A stretch of DNA of 42,832 nt from Bacilli bacterium. GTDB lineage: Bacteria; Bacillota_I; Bacilli_A; RF39; UBA660. The notes under the pieces are model-generated. The model saw only the letters and a program-made list of their open reading frames with translations, was not told the origin of the DNA and ran no database searches. How positions within the stretch are numbered: the stretch's first letter is position 1; the number at the start of each line of letters is the position of its first letter. The translations under genes and the position numbers were made by a program. Location: NCBI GenBank assembly GCA_017477845.1, contig JAFUTR010000041.1, forward strand, positions 1 through 42,832, in the 5' to 3' direction. Positions 24,848 to 33,361 of the stretch are shown piece after piece.

Positions 24848-25759
24848 ATGGATGTTTTTAAAAATATATCAATTATTTTTATATCAATTTTTTTTGAAAG
24901 TTTACCTTTTTTATTATTAGGTTCTTTAATATCTTCAATAATCGAGATATATGTTTCTAATGATACGATTTCAAAAATTATTCCAAAAAATAAGTTTTTA
25001 GGGTCAATTGTTGGAGTATTTTTAGGCTTTTTTCTACCTGCATGTGATTGTGCAGTTATACCTATTACAAAAAGACTTATTAAGAAAAAAGTGCCAATAA
25101 ATGTTTGTATCTCATTTATGCTTGCTTCCCCTATAATTAATCCGGTTGTACTTTTATCAACATATTATGCCTTTTATAATAAGAATATTAAAATGTTTTT
25201 TTATAGATTAATTTTTGGAATAGTTATTAGCTTAATAGTAGGTATTATTATTGGAATTATATATAATAAAAAAAGAGTTATTAAAAATGATCTTTTAGAC
25301 GAAGATGAAGATTCTTGTGAATGTCATAATCATGAAGATTATAAACATACTTTTAAGAATGATTTTATAAGTATTTTTAAACATACTTCACAAGATATGT
25401 TTGAAGTAGTTAAGTATTTAATGTTTGGGGCTTTTTTAGCTAGTCTTATACAAGTATTACTTCCAAGAAATATATTAGTAACATTTAATAATAATCAAGT
25501 ATTATCCATAATAACACTTATGCTTTTTGCATATTTAATATCTCTTTGTTCAACTTCTGATTCTTTTGTAGGTAAGAGTTTATTATCTAGTTTTTCAGAA
25601 GGATCAATAATGGCATATCTTCTTCTTGGACCAATGATTGATATTAAAAATACTATTGTACTTTTAGGTAACTTTAAAAAAAATTTTACAATTACACTAA
25701 TTAGTTTAATTTTCTTAGTTACTTTTATTAGTTGTATTGTGATGGTGATGTTTCTATGA
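24848..25759 (+). CDS. Permease of the DUF318/ArsP (YcgR/YraQ) family
   Basis: 303 residues with about eight transmembrane helices. The family motif GFFLPACDCAVIPITKRLIKK appears early, and the pattern repeats in the second half near SLCSTSDSFVGKSLLSSFSEG. A cytoplasmic loop at about residues 135-175 is acidic and ends in a Cys/His-rich stretch (EDSCECHNHEDYKH) that could bind metal. In Bacillus, YcgR is encoded with YcgQ, and the same pairing is seen here through a four-base ATGA overlap with the next gene. The transported substrate is not established. A TGTTATACT extended -10 lies just upstream at about 24815. Confidence 0.82.
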   Translation: MDVFKNISIIFISIFFESLPFLLLGSLISSIIEIYVSNDTISKIIPKNKFLGSIVGVFLGFFLPACDCAVIPITKRLIKKKVPINVCISFMLASPIINPVVLLSTYYAFYNKNIKMFFYRLIFGIVISLIVGIIIGIIYNKKRVIKNDLLDEDEDSCECHNHEDYKHTFKNDFISIFKHTSQDMFEVVKYLMFGAFLASLIQVLLPRNILVTFNNNQVLSIITLMLFAYLISLCSTSDSFVGKSLLSSFSEGSIMAYLLLGPMIDIKNTIVLLGNFKKNFTITLISLIFLVTFISCIVMVMFL

Positions 25760-26565
25760 AAAATAAGTTTTTAGGCTTTGTTAGTTTATTATATGTATTA
25801 TTAATTATTTATTCATGGATAAGTGGAAATCTTAGTAACTTTATAGCACCAAATATGCAAATATATTTAAAAATAGCAGTAATACCCTTAACAATTATGG
25901 GATTATTACTTGTTTTTAATAATAAAAATAATTATAAGTTTAAATTAAGTGATTTGGTTTTATTAATTCCTGTTTTGATGATTATATCTAGTGGTGATGG
26001 TAAGTTATCTATGTCACTTGCTAATAATAGAAGAGCAATTTCTAAGAAAGTAAATATAATAGATAATAATTCTTTAGAAGTTGATACAAATAATAATGAT
26101 AATACTCTTGGAAGAGATAAAGATGAAGAAGTAATAGATGGTATCTTCTTTGATGTAGATGATTCTGTTTATAGTTATCTTGCAGATTATATTACTTATA
26201 TGGCTGGTGCTAAAAAGTTTGTTGGTAAAACAATTAGGTTACGTGGATTTACAACCGATTTTGGTAATTATTTACCAAATGGATATTTTGCTATTGGGAA
26301 ATATTATATAACTTGTTGTGCTGCTGATTCTGAATTTGCTGGTTTTATTGCTAAAAGTGACTATAAAATAGAATTTAATAAATGGTATGAAATAACTGGA
26401 GTTTTAGAGTCAGGAAAAGATAGTGAAGGATATGATATTATTGCAGTAAATGTAAAGAGTATCAAAGAAATAGATGGAGATAGTGAAAAACAATATGTTT
26501 ATAGTTGCAATAATTATGGAGATGGGAAGTGTTCTAAACTTCAACAATACGATTTAGAATATTAG
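25756..26565 (+). CDS. TIGR03943 family (YcgQ-like) partner of the permease
   Basis: About 269 residues. Three or four N-terminal hydrophobic segments are followed by a soluble C-terminal domain, which contains the family block KTIRLRGFTT, then ITCCAADSEFAGFI and WYEITGVLES. The Cys pair in ITCCAAD is a hallmark of TIGR03943/DUF1980 proteins. The ATG at 25756 is preceded by GGTGATG and overlaps the permease stop; an in-frame start at 25732 lies inside the permease gene. Role in the pair unknown. Confidence 0.78.
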   Translation: MKNKFLGFVSLLYVLLIIYSWISGNLSNFIAPNMQIYLKIAVIPLTIMGLLLVFNNKNNYKFKLSDLVLLIPVLMIISSGDGKLSMSLANNRRAISKKVNIIDNNSLEVDTNNNDNTLGRDKDEEVIDGIFFDVDDSVYSYLADYITYMAGAKKFVGKTIRLRGFTTDFGNYLPNGYFAIGKYYITCCAADSEFAGFIAKSDYKIEFNKWYEITGVLESGKDSEGYDIIAVNVKSIKEIDGDSEKQYVYSCNNYGDGKCSKLQQYDLEY

Positions 26566-26576
26566 GTGGAGGATTT

Positions 26577-27254
26577 ATGGTTTTACTTGAGTATAAAAAT
26601 GTATCAAAAAAATTTGGTAAAAAAGAAGCTTTAAAAGATATAAACTTGGAAATTTCAAGTGGTAAAATAATTGGGTTATTTGGGAAAAATGGTGCTGGGA
26701 AAACAACAATGATTAAACTTGCAAATAATCTATTAATACCAAGTTCTGGACAAATACTTTTTAAAGGTGAGAAATTAGGAATTATTTCTAAGAATAGTAT
26801 TTCTTATTTACCAGATAAAAATTATTTAGAAGAGAATAATAAAGTTTATCAAATTTATAATTTTTTTGCAGATTTTTATTCTAATTTTGATATAGAAAAA
26901 GCACTTTTATTATCTAAAAAATTGGAAATTGATATAGATAAGCAAATCTCTAAGTTATCAAAGGGAATGATAGAAAAAATAAGACTTGTATTGGTGCTTT
27001 CAAGAGATACAGAACTATATATACTAGATGAACCATTTGAGGGAATTGATCCTCTTACAAGAGATTATATTTTAGATATTATTAAAAATTTAAAAAAGAA
27101 ATCTAGTATTATTATTTGTACTCATTTAATTAATGAAGTTGAAAGAATACTTGATGAAGTAGTATTCTTAGATGATGGTAAAATTGTTTTTAAAGATAAT
27201 GTGAAAAATATTAAAGGTGTTGATATTCTTTTTAAGGAGATGTTTAAATGTTAA
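26577..27254 (+). CDS. ABC transporter ATP-binding protein (YtrB/CcmA type)
   Basis: 225 residues with Walker A GLFGKNGAGKTTM (about residues 35-47), a degenerate signature LSKGMIEKI, Walker B LYILDEPFEG and the H-loop region CTHLINEVE. The signature LSKGM resembles that of the two-gene efflux-type transporters whose permease is encoded next door. GGAGGA precedes ATG 26577. The end overlaps the permease gene by seven bases. The previous unit ends only 11 bases upstream, so these may form one operon with the YcgR/YcgQ pair. Substrate unknown. Confidence 0.85.
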   Translation: MVLLEYKNVSKKFGKKEALKDINLEISSGKIIGLFGKNGAGKTTMIKLANNLLIPSSGQILFKGEKLGIISKNSISYLPDKNYLEENNKVYQIYNFFADFYSNFDIEKALLLSKKLEIDIDKQISKLSKGMIEKIRLVLVLSRDTELYILDEPFEGIDPLTRDYILDIIKNLKKKSSIIICTHLINEVERILDEVVFLDDGKIVFKDNVKNIKGVDILFKEMFKC

Positions 27255-27955
27255 TTAAGTTAATTAAATATGATTTAAAGTCATTTCATAAGATACTTAT
27301 GTTTTTATATATTCTTTCATTTTTTACATCTTTATTAGTCCTTGTTTCAAAAAATTATGGTACAAGTGACGTGTCAATAGCAACATTTCTTCTTGGAACT
27401 GATTTTTCTATTATTTGTATGATGCTTACTATTATTCTTCCTCTTATTAATGTTTTTTCAAAAATAAGAAGTGGATTTTATAAAAGAGAAGGATATTTAA
27501 TGCATACACTTCCAGTTAAGAGAAAAACTATATATGATGCTAAGATGATTTCTTCGCTTTTTACTATTATTCTTTCTTGGATAGTTTTTGGAGTATGTTT
27601 TATTAATGTATTTTCTGGAGTTACTGTTTTTGAATATTTAGGAGCAGTTATTGATAATACTAAGACTTTACGTTCTCTTATGGTATTTATCTCTCAAGTA
27701 GGAGTTCAATTTTTTTCAATTTTTATTTGCTCGATATTAGGTATGGTTATAGGATATTCATTTGATGATAAGAAAGATTTTATGACTTTTGTATTTGGTA
27801 TTTCTATATATTTACTTTTATATTTTATTGTTTATTTATTGTCACTTATTTTTAATTTTGGTAATTTATTGATATTGCTTTGTTTTATAATATTTTCACT
27901 TATTTTATATTTTATTGGTAGATATTTATTTGATAAAGGTGTAAACTTAGAGTAG
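27248..27955 (+). CDS. ABC transporter permease, six transmembrane helices
   Basis: 235 residues and about six transmembrane segments; the region RSGFYKREGYLMHTLPVKRKTIYDAK is typical of ABC-2 type permeases of the YtrC/D or bacteriocin-efflux kind. It starts within the end of the ATPase gene, with AAGGAGA upstream, and is followed by a lipoprotein gene after nine bases. It most likely pairs with the preceding ATPase to form an exporter; the substrate cannot be read from the sequence. Confidence 0.75.
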   Translation: MLIKLIKYDLKSFHKILMFLYILSFFTSLLVLVSKNYGTSDVSIATFLLGTDFSIICMMLTIILPLINVFSKIRSGFYKREGYLMHTLPVKRKTIYDAKMISSLFTIILSWIVFGVCFINVFSGVTVFEYLGAVIDNTKTLRSLMVFISQVGVQFFSIFICSILGMVIGYSFDDKKDFMTFVFGISIYLLLYFIVYLLSLIFNFGNLLILLCFIIFSLILYFIGRYLFDKGVNLE

Positions 27956-27964
27956 GAGGGATAT

Positions 27965-28348
27965 ATGAAAAAAAATATTTATATAGCTTTATTGATTTTC
28001 TCATTATTTTTTATTACAGGTTGTGAAGAAATTCCTACGATTAAGGTAATAGGAACTAAAAATGTTGAAGAAAGTGGTATAGAAGAAGTAACATATGAAT
28101 GGAATGAAGATAACCCAAATTTGATGGTTAAGAAAACAACAGTTTATACTTATAAATCAAGTAATTATATTTATGATACTAAAGCAATTGAATGTGAATC
28201 TTACAAAAAACAAGGCTCTCTTTATTACTGTGAAGTTACAAGAGGAGATGGGAAAGTTAAGTATCGACTTGTGGATGATCATGATGTAGAAGAAACAGCT
28301 GAAAATGTTAAAAATGCCTTAATTAATGATGGGTATACAATTAAGTAA
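27965..28348 (+). CDS. Small lipoprotein
   Basis: 127 residues with a lipoprotein signal peptide ending ITGC (Cys20). The mature part, IPTIKVIGTKNVEESGIEEV, is mainly charged and polar, with a possible beta-rich core and two further Cys (CESYKK and YCEV). I do not recognise a family. GGAGGG precedes ATG 27965. It ends the ABC transporter unit, so it may be an accessory lipoprotein of it. Confidence 0.65.
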   Translation: MKKNIYIALLIFSLFFITGCEEIPTIKVIGTKNVEESGIEEVTYEWNEDNPNLMVKKTTVYTYKSSNYIYDTKAIECESYKKQGSLYYCEVTRGDGKVKYRLVDDHDVEETAENVKNALINDGYTIK

Positions 28349-28381
28349 ATTATATAAAAATATATGTCTATTATTGTACAA

Positions 28382-28404
28382 AAGAAACATTGATGTTTCT
28401 TTTT
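28382..28404 (+). terminator. Rho-independent terminator
   Basis: AAGAAACAT / ATGTTTCTT with a short centre (TG) and a T tail follows the lipoprotein gene. Confidence 0.7.
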
Positions 28405-28415
28405 ATTTTATTTCA

Positions 28416-28424
28416 TGATATAAT
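28416..28424 (+). promoter_or_regulatory. Extended -10 promoter of the LCP gene
   Basis: TGATATAAT is an exact extended -10 24 bases before the start codon at 28449. No clear -35 is present; the spacer region contains the preceding terminator. Confidence 0.55.
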
Positions 28425-28448
28425 ACTCACGATTTTGGTGGTGATAAA

Positions 28449-29858
28449 ATGAAAAAAAGAAATATTATTTATAATATAATTTTTTCAATTTCTTTTTTAT
28501 CATTTATACTTTTATTTTTTTATGTTAATAAAATAGGGCTGATTCCAGAAAAATATTATTCATTATTTATGGGAATAGAATTATTTATATTAATACTAAT
28601 TTTTTTATTATTTAAAATTAAAAATACTATTATAAATATTATTTTAGTTATATTCTTATTTTTTCTTTTGTTTATAAATTCTTTTGGGCTTTATTATGTT
28701 AAAAACTTAGATAAGTTTATAGATTCAATGTTTACAAATGAAATTATAAACACGACAACTTTCTATGTTATTACTAGTAAAAAAAATGATAATAATAGTA
28801 TTAGTAAAGTTTCGTTAGATACAAATATTAATTATTATCTTGATAGTAATATTCATAAAGAAGCAAGAAAACTACTTGGGGAATATGAATACTCTAAAAT
28901 AGAAGATTTATATTTATATTTAAATGAGAATAATAATGCAGATACATATTTACTTGTTGATAAAATAAATTATATTATGGCTTTTGAAAATAATAGATTA
29001 TTAAATAAAGATGATTATTATATTATTTATGAATTTGATGTTAAGAGCAGTGAAAAGAGAAATAATGAAGTTAAAGATAGCTATAATATATTAGTTCTAG
29101 GAAAAGATTTTTCAATGAGTAGAAATGATTTAAATATGCTTATAACTATTAATACAAAAACTAATAAAATGCTTATAACTAGTATTCCAAGAGATTATTA
29201 TATACCAACTAGTGGTTATCAATATAATGATTCACTTTTATATATGTCTGTTTTAGGTGATGATGTTGTAATTAAATCTTTAGAAGATTTTTTTGGAATA
29301 AAAATTGATTATAAGATCAATATTTTTACAAATAATTTGGTTGATATAGTTGATGAAATAGGTGGTATTACATATTGTTCTGATTCATCTTATAGGACTA
29401 CTCATGCTTTAGTTATTGGTACCTATGATGATACTAAAGGGAAAAAATTATATGTTAAGAAAGGGTGTCAAAATCTAAATGGAATACAAACATTAACTGT
29501 TGCAAGAGAGCGGCTTGCTTTTAAATCAGGTGATAGACAAAGACAGATTAATTGTAGAAAAATAATGATTAATATACTTGAGAAAATATTAAGTACTAGC
29601 ACTTTAACAAACTATACTTCAATACTTGACTCTTTTAGTGATTTTTATAGTACTAATATGAATAGAAATGCTTTAACAATTCTTATTAGAAGTGCTATAA
29701 AAAATGGTGGTTATGATGTAGTTGAACAAAGTGTTGATGGAGAAGGTGGAATAGGACCTATAGCTCAAAATAAAGGACGAAGTGATTTAATGTATCCTAA
29801 TATGAAAACAGTAATAAAAGCAAGTAATAAAATTAATGAAATACTTAATGAAGAGTGA
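28449..29858 (+). CDS. LytR-CpsA-Psr (LCP) family protein
   Basis: 469 residues. Three N-terminal transmembrane helices (about residues 7-26, 34-54 and 60-80) precede a large extracellular part with the LCP domain at about residues 215-400. The domain's catalytic and lipid-binding features are visible: LVLGKDFSMSRNDLNMLI, LITSIPRDYY, and the Arg-rich block ARERLAFKSGDRQRQ. LCP proteins attach secondary wall polymers (teichoic acids, capsule) to peptidoglycan by phosphotransfer. GGTGGTG lies before the ATG. The gene is alone between a promoter and a terminator. The glycosyltransferase at 33.4 kb may supply such polymers. Confidence 0.9.
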   Translation: MKKRNIIYNIIFSISFLSFILLFFYVNKIGLIPEKYYSLFMGIELFILILIFLLFKIKNTIINIILVIFLFFLLFINSFGLYYVKNLDKFIDSMFTNEIINTTTFYVITSKKNDNNSISKVSLDTNINYYLDSNIHKEARKLLGEYEYSKIEDLYLYLNENNNADTYLLVDKINYIMAFENNRLLNKDDYYIIYEFDVKSSEKRNNEVKDSYNILVLGKDFSMSRNDLNMLITINTKTNKMLITSIPRDYYIPTSGYQYNDSLLYMSVLGDDVVIKSLEDFFGIKIDYKINIFTNNLVDIVDEIGGITYCSDSSYRTTHALVIGTYDDTKGKKLYVKKGCQNLNGIQTLTVARERLAFKSGDRQRQINCRKIMINILEKILSTSTLTNYTSILDSFSDFYSTNMNRNALTILIRSAIKNGGYDVVEQSVDGEGGIGPIAQNKGRSDLMYPNMKTVIKASNKINEILNEE

Positions 29859-29865
29859 TATTTAT

Positions 29866-29893
29866 AAAAGGTAATCAAAAACGATTACCTTTT
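29866..29893 (+). terminator. Bidirectional terminator between convergent genes
   Basis: AAAAGGTAATC (29866-29876) pairs with GATTACCTTTT (29883-29893) around loop AAAAAC. A/T tracts on both sides mean it can serve the LCP gene on the plus strand and the small gene on the minus strand. Confidence 0.85.
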
Positions 29894-29898
29894 TATAA

Positions 29899-30108
29899 TT
29901 AAAATTGGTTGTTTGTATAAGTATCTTGTGCAAAAGAATTCATATATGGTGTATAGCTCATACTATTTTCTAAAAATGTTACCCTTCTTTCTAGTAGCTT
30001 TATTTTATTTTCTAATTTGTCTAATCTATTATCATTTTTTTTACAGCAATTTCCATCATTATTTGGCATCATTTGTGGAAAATAATTATATGGCATTTGA
30101 TTATTCAT
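29899..30108 (-). CDS. Small Asn/Met/Tyr-rich coiled-coil protein
   Basis: 69 residues on the minus strand with a perfect ribosome binding site, AAGGAGG, seven bases before the ATG. The N-terminus MNNQMPYNYFPQMMPNND is polar and rich in Asn, Pro and Tyr, followed by a Cys pair. A clear coiled-coil segment lies at about residues 28-49 (RLDKLENKIKLLERRVTFLE). Such compositions occur in spore-coat and other surface-assembly proteins, but no family is recognised. The -10-like sequence CATATAATA (30128-30136, minus strand) also fits a late sporulation sigma -10 pattern. It is convergent with the LCP gene and divergent from trmB. Confidence 0.75.
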   Translation of the reverse strand: MNNQMPYNYFPQMMPNNDGNCCKKNDNRLDKLENKIKLLERRVTFLENSMSYTPYMNSFAQDTYTNNQF

Positions 30109-30177
30109 AATTCCTCCTTATTCGTTTTATTATATGCATTATGTTTGTATTGTGATATAATATTTTTGGTGATTATT

Positions 30178-30819
30178 TTGAGACTTAGAAATGTAAAAAA
30201 CAAAGAAGAAATATTAAATGGTTCAAAATTATTAATAATGGATTTTAAAAAGTATAAAAATAACTGGAATAAATTATTTGATAATAATAATCCTATATAT
30301 ATAGAAATTGGTATGGGAAAAGGAGATTTTATATTAGAAAATGCTAAAACCTATAAAAATATAAATTTTATTGGAATTGAAAAGTATGATAGTATTTTGG
30401 CAAGAGCTATTCAAAAAATTGAATCTAGTGAAGATATACCAACTAATTTAAGAATAATTAGAATGGATGCTAAAAATATATGTGAAGCATTTAATAAAGA
30501 GGTAAATAGAATCTATTTGAATTTTTCTGATCCTTGGCCAAAGAAAAGACATTCTGAAAGAAGATTGACAAGTAATACTTTTTTAAGATTATATGAAAAT
30601 ATTTTTGAAGATAAAAAAGAAATAATAATGAAAACAGATAATATTTCACTTTTTGAGTATTCTATAGAGAAATTAAGCCAGAATGGATATTATTTTGATA
30701 AAATATCACTAGATTTACATAATAGTGATATAGAATTAAATATAATGACAGAATATGAAAGAAAGTTTTCAAAGAATGGAATAAAGATTAATTATTTATC
30801 TGCATGTAAAGATGAATAA
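30178..30819 (+). CDS. trmB: tRNA (guanine-N7)-methyltransferase
   Basis: Makes m7G46 in the tRNA variable loop using S-adenosylmethionine. TrmB features are EIGMGKGDFILENA (SAM motif I), FIGIEKYDSILARAI, and the family hallmark LNFSDPWPKKRHSERRLT. The start is the TTG at 30178 (MRLRNVKNKEEILN), preceded by GGTGAT, and matches the usual N-terminus. An upstream ATG would read through the promoter and the divergent gene. The protein has 213 residues, normal for the family. An extended -10 (TGATATAAT) lies at 30153-30161. Confidence 0.93.
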   Translation: MRLRNVKNKEEILNGSKLLIMDFKKYKNNWNKLFDNNNPIYIEIGMGKGDFILENAKTYKNINFIGIEKYDSILARAIQKIESSEDIPTNLRIIRMDAKNICEAFNKEVNRIYLNFSDPWPKKRHSERRLTSNTFLRLYENIFEDKKEIIMKTDNISLFEYSIEKLSQNGYYFDKISLDLHNSDIELNIMTEYERKFSKNGIKINYLSACKDE

Positions 30820-30886
30820 GAAAAAATAGAAAATATTATTTTTAATAATTTATTTGTTTGATATAATAATTTAAAGTAGGTGTAAT

Positions 30887-31558
30887 ATGAAAAAAATATT
30901 TATGTTATTTTCCTTATTAACATTAGTAATTTTTTCTTGTGGATGTTCTATAAAAAATATAGATGAAAATACAATTGATAAATTGATTGATGAAACTATT
31001 AATTATGAGGCTAGAAAAGCTAATAATTATTATCAAGGTTATAAATTCTATATTCCAAGGGGATATACACAAGTAAATAGAAAAGGTAGTAATCATGTGT
31101 TAATGTCAAATGGTGATTATTATTATTTATATGTAGATACTATTTCATACTTTAATAAAGAAAAAAATGAAACTACTTTTGATAATAATCTATACTTTTC
31201 AAAAAAAATATCTTATAATGATATTGATGGTTATATTAAGATAGACAAATTGGAAGATGGTATGTATTATTTTGAAATAATGTATAATTATTCTAAGGTA
31301 GAGGCATTAGTTAGTGAAGAAAACTTAGAAAATGGTATAAAAAATTCAATAATAATACTTACATCACTTACATATAATGATATTATACTTGATACATTAA
31401 TTGGTGATAAAACTCTAGATTATAAAGAGGAACCTTATAATTTCTTTGAATCAAAAAGAACCGATGGGAATTTTCTAGATTATATTGAAGAGTATGATAT
31501 TTATAATGAAGAAAACAATGTAAAAGATGAAGATGTTATAGTGTCAAATGATGAATAG
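30887..31558 (+). CDS. Lipoprotein of unknown function
   Basis: 223 residues with a signal peptide ending SCGC (lipobox-like; the acylated Cys is probably Cys20). The mature region contains YKFYIPRGYTQVNRKGSNHVLM, reminiscent of a small beta domain. The tail is acidic (EENNVKDEDVIVSNDE). No family is recognised. An extended -10 TGATATAAT lies at 30859-30867. It heads a group with the acidic protein, a YtxG-like and a YtxH-like gene, spaced 5 to 12 bases or overlapping, so they are probably one operon. Confidence 0.65.
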   Translation: MKKIFMLFSLLTLVIFSCGCSIKNIDENTIDKLIDETINYEARKANNYYQGYKFYIPRGYTQVNRKGSNHVLMSNGDYYYLYVDTISYFNKEKNETTFDNNLYFSKKISYNDIDGYIKIDKLEDGMYYFEIMYNYSKVEALVSEENLENGIKNSIIILTSLTYNDIILDTLIGDKTLDYKEEPYNFFESKRTDGNFLDYIEEYDIYNEENNVKDEDVIVSNDE

Positions 31559-31570
31559 GAAGGTGCTATT

Positions 31571-32515
31571 ATGGGATTATTAGATAAATTAAAAAATGTA
31601 TTTTTTGAAGAAGAATATGTAGAAGTAGAAGAAGATGAAAAAAGTGAACCAAAAGAAAAAGTAGCGGTTGCAAAAAAAATTGAAAATCCAGATGTGAAAG
31701 TAAATGAAGAAGAAAAGAAAGAAAAATTGTTTGCTGATGATGAACCTGTTAAAAAAGTTGAAGAAGCTCCGAAAGAACATCGTTTCCCTATGACTTTTGA
31801 TGACAAAGATTTTGAAGTTGAAAAAACTATTGAACTTGATGAGCCTGTTAGGGAAAATATGGTTGTTGAAGCTATGCCTGAAATTAAAGAAGAATATAAA
31901 GAGCCTGTAGTTGAAGTTGAAAAACGTGAGTATAGATATGATAGAGAACCAGAAGAAGTTGTTTTAGAAACAAGAGAAGAAAAATCTACATATCATGGTT
32001 TATATGAAGGAAGTAAGGATAAAGAAGAAAAACCAGTGTTTACACCTTCTCCAATTATTTCTCCAATATATGGAATATTAAACAAGAATTATAAGAAGGA
32101 AGAAATAGTTACTAAAACAGAAATTAGACTTTCTCAAGCTTCTTCAAAAAAAGCTGATTTAGATGTTGTTAGAGAAAAAGCATATGGTGATTTAGCAAAT
32201 GATATTTCTTTATCAATTGAAGACGATGGAAAAAAAGAAGAAAAGGTAGAAAAAGAAGATTTACTTTATGATTTAAATGAAGATGAGTCTCCAACAGTTA
32301 AAGTAGTTACAGTTGGTGATGCAGAAGAATATTTTAATGATTTAGGGTTAGAATATAATGTAGATTATAAAGTAGAAAAAAAAGAAGAAAAAGAAGAAAA
32401 ACATGAATCAAAAGCGATAAAGAAAGAAGAAAACAAAATGCATTTGGATGATTCTCATGAAGATGATAAAAATTTGTTTGACTTAATTGATTCTATGTAT
32501 GAAGATAAGGAGTAG
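31571..32515 (+). CDS. Acidic, mostly disordered protein with a SepF-like amphipathic start
   Basis: 314 residues, very rich in Glu, Lys and Asp and probably disordered for most of its length. The first 20 residues, MGLLDKLKNVFFEEEYVEVE, form an amphipathic helix followed by an acidic stretch, as at the N-terminus of the division protein SepF, but no SepF core domain follows. A conserved-looking hydrophobic motif, FTPSPIISPIYGILNKNY, lies near residues 156-173. GGAAGGTG precedes ATG 31571. It is encoded with a YtxG-like and a YtxH-like membrane protein and could be a membrane-peripheral scaffold; that is inference. Confidence 0.6.
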   Translation: MGLLDKLKNVFFEEEYVEVEEDEKSEPKEKVAVAKKIENPDVKVNEEEKKEKLFADDEPVKKVEEAPKEHRFPMTFDDKDFEVEKTIELDEPVRENMVVEAMPEIKEEYKEPVVEVEKREYRYDREPEEVVLETREEKSTYHGLYEGSKDKEEKPVFTPSPIISPIYGILNKNYKKEEIVTKTEIRLSQASSKKADLDVVREKAYGDLANDISLSIEDDGKKEEKVEKEDLLYDLNEDESPTVKVVTVGDAEEYFNDLGLEYNVDYKVEKKEEKEEKHESKAIKKEENKMHLDDSHEDDKNLFDLIDSMYEDKE

Positions 32516-32520
32516 ATAAT

Positions 32521-32823
32521 ATGGAATTTTTATATGATGTTTTCCCATTAGTACTTTATTTTTTAGGAGCTGTTTTACTTGGAGTATTTATAGTATTGGT
32601 TGTTAAATTAGTAAGTACTGTTGAAAAAGTTAATATACTTTTAGATGATATAGAAGGGAAATCTCAGTCGTTGAATGGGTTATTTGATGCAATTGAACAT
32701 GTTGGAGATACAATATCAAGTGCTAACAATAAAGTTACAGGTTTTGTAGCTAGTATTGTTAATAAAATATTTAAACAAAAGAGAAAAAATAAAAAAGTAA
32801 AGGAGTATGATGAATATGAGTAA
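32521..32823 (+). CDS. DUF948 (YtxG-like) membrane protein
   Basis: 100 residues with one N-terminal transmembrane helix (YFLGAVLLGVFIVLVVKLVS) followed by a helical, charged tail, the layout of DUF948 proteins. In Bacillus, ytxG lies next to ytxH, and here the YtxH-like gene begins within the end of this one. GGAG lies about ten bases before the ATG. Function unknown; such proteins are often considered general stress or envelope associated. Confidence 0.65.
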   Translation: MEFLYDVFPLVLYFLGAVLLGVFIVLVVKLVSTVEKVNILLDDIEGKSQSLNGLFDAIEHVGDTISSANNKVTGFVASIVNKIFKQKRKNKKVKEYDEYE

Positions 32824-33232
32824 AGGTGTAGGAACGTTTGTAACAGGAGTTGCAGTAGGTGCAGCATTAGGAGTATTATTTGCTCCAAAAAAAGGTAGTG
32901 AAACAAGAGAAGATTTAAAAGAATTATTTGATGAAATAGTTGGAAAAATTAGAGATATTGATGCACAAGATGTAAAAGATGCTATTGCTTCTAAAATAGC
33001 TGATATAAGAAAAAGTATTTCAGAATTAGATAAAGAAAAAATTGTTGAAATTGCTAAGGAAAAAGGTGCATTATTAAAAGAAAAATGTGAAGATTTAATT
33101 GCATATGCTAAGGAAAAAGGAATTCCTGCTGTTGAAAGAACTGCTAAAGAATTAAAAGATAGAACAATAGCTGTTACAAAAGATGTAGTTAATAAACTAG
33201 AAGCAAGAAAAGCTCAAAAGCAAAATGCATAA
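32810..33232 (+). CDS. YtxH-like protein
   Basis: About 140 residues. The N-terminus carries the YtxH signature, FVTGVAVGAALGVLFAPKKGSETREDL, a membrane helix followed by the APKxGxExR motif, and then long amphipathic helices (AKEKGALLKEKCEDLIAYAKEKG) that resemble coiled-coil or LEA-like repeats. AGGAG at 32801-32805 is four bases before ATG 32810 and ten before ATG 32816, so either may be used. It overlaps the YtxG-like gene and ends the operon, followed by a terminator-like hairpin. Confidence 0.75.
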   Translation: MNMSKGVGTFVTGVAVGAALGVLFAPKKGSETREDLKELFDEIVGKIRDIDAQDVKDAIASKIADIRKSISELDKEKIVEIAKEKGALLKEKCEDLIAYAKEKGIPAVERTAKELKDRTIAVTKDVVNKLEARKAQKQNA

Positions 33233-33255
33233 TAAATTTTTAATATGTAATTATT

Positions 33256-33296
33256 AAGGGTTGTAGTCCTCTTTTAATAGGAAACAATCCTTTTAT
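33256..33296 (+). terminator. Terminator-like compound hairpin
   Basis: AAGGGTTGT pairs with ACAATCCTT (one G-U) and the inner TCCT with AGGA, followed by TTATTATT. The T tract is interrupted, so efficiency is uncertain. Confidence 0.55.
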
Positions 33297-33361
33297 TATT
33301 ATAAAATATGACAAAATAAATACTTATGTTATAATATATTAAGAAGAAAGAGAGGGATAAT

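Noticed and set aside
31501-31806. A minus-strand frame opposite the lipoprotein and acidic protein genes.
   Set aside because: Its Ser/Phe-rich content mirrors the Glu/Lys-rich coding strand, and no ribosome binding site is visible.
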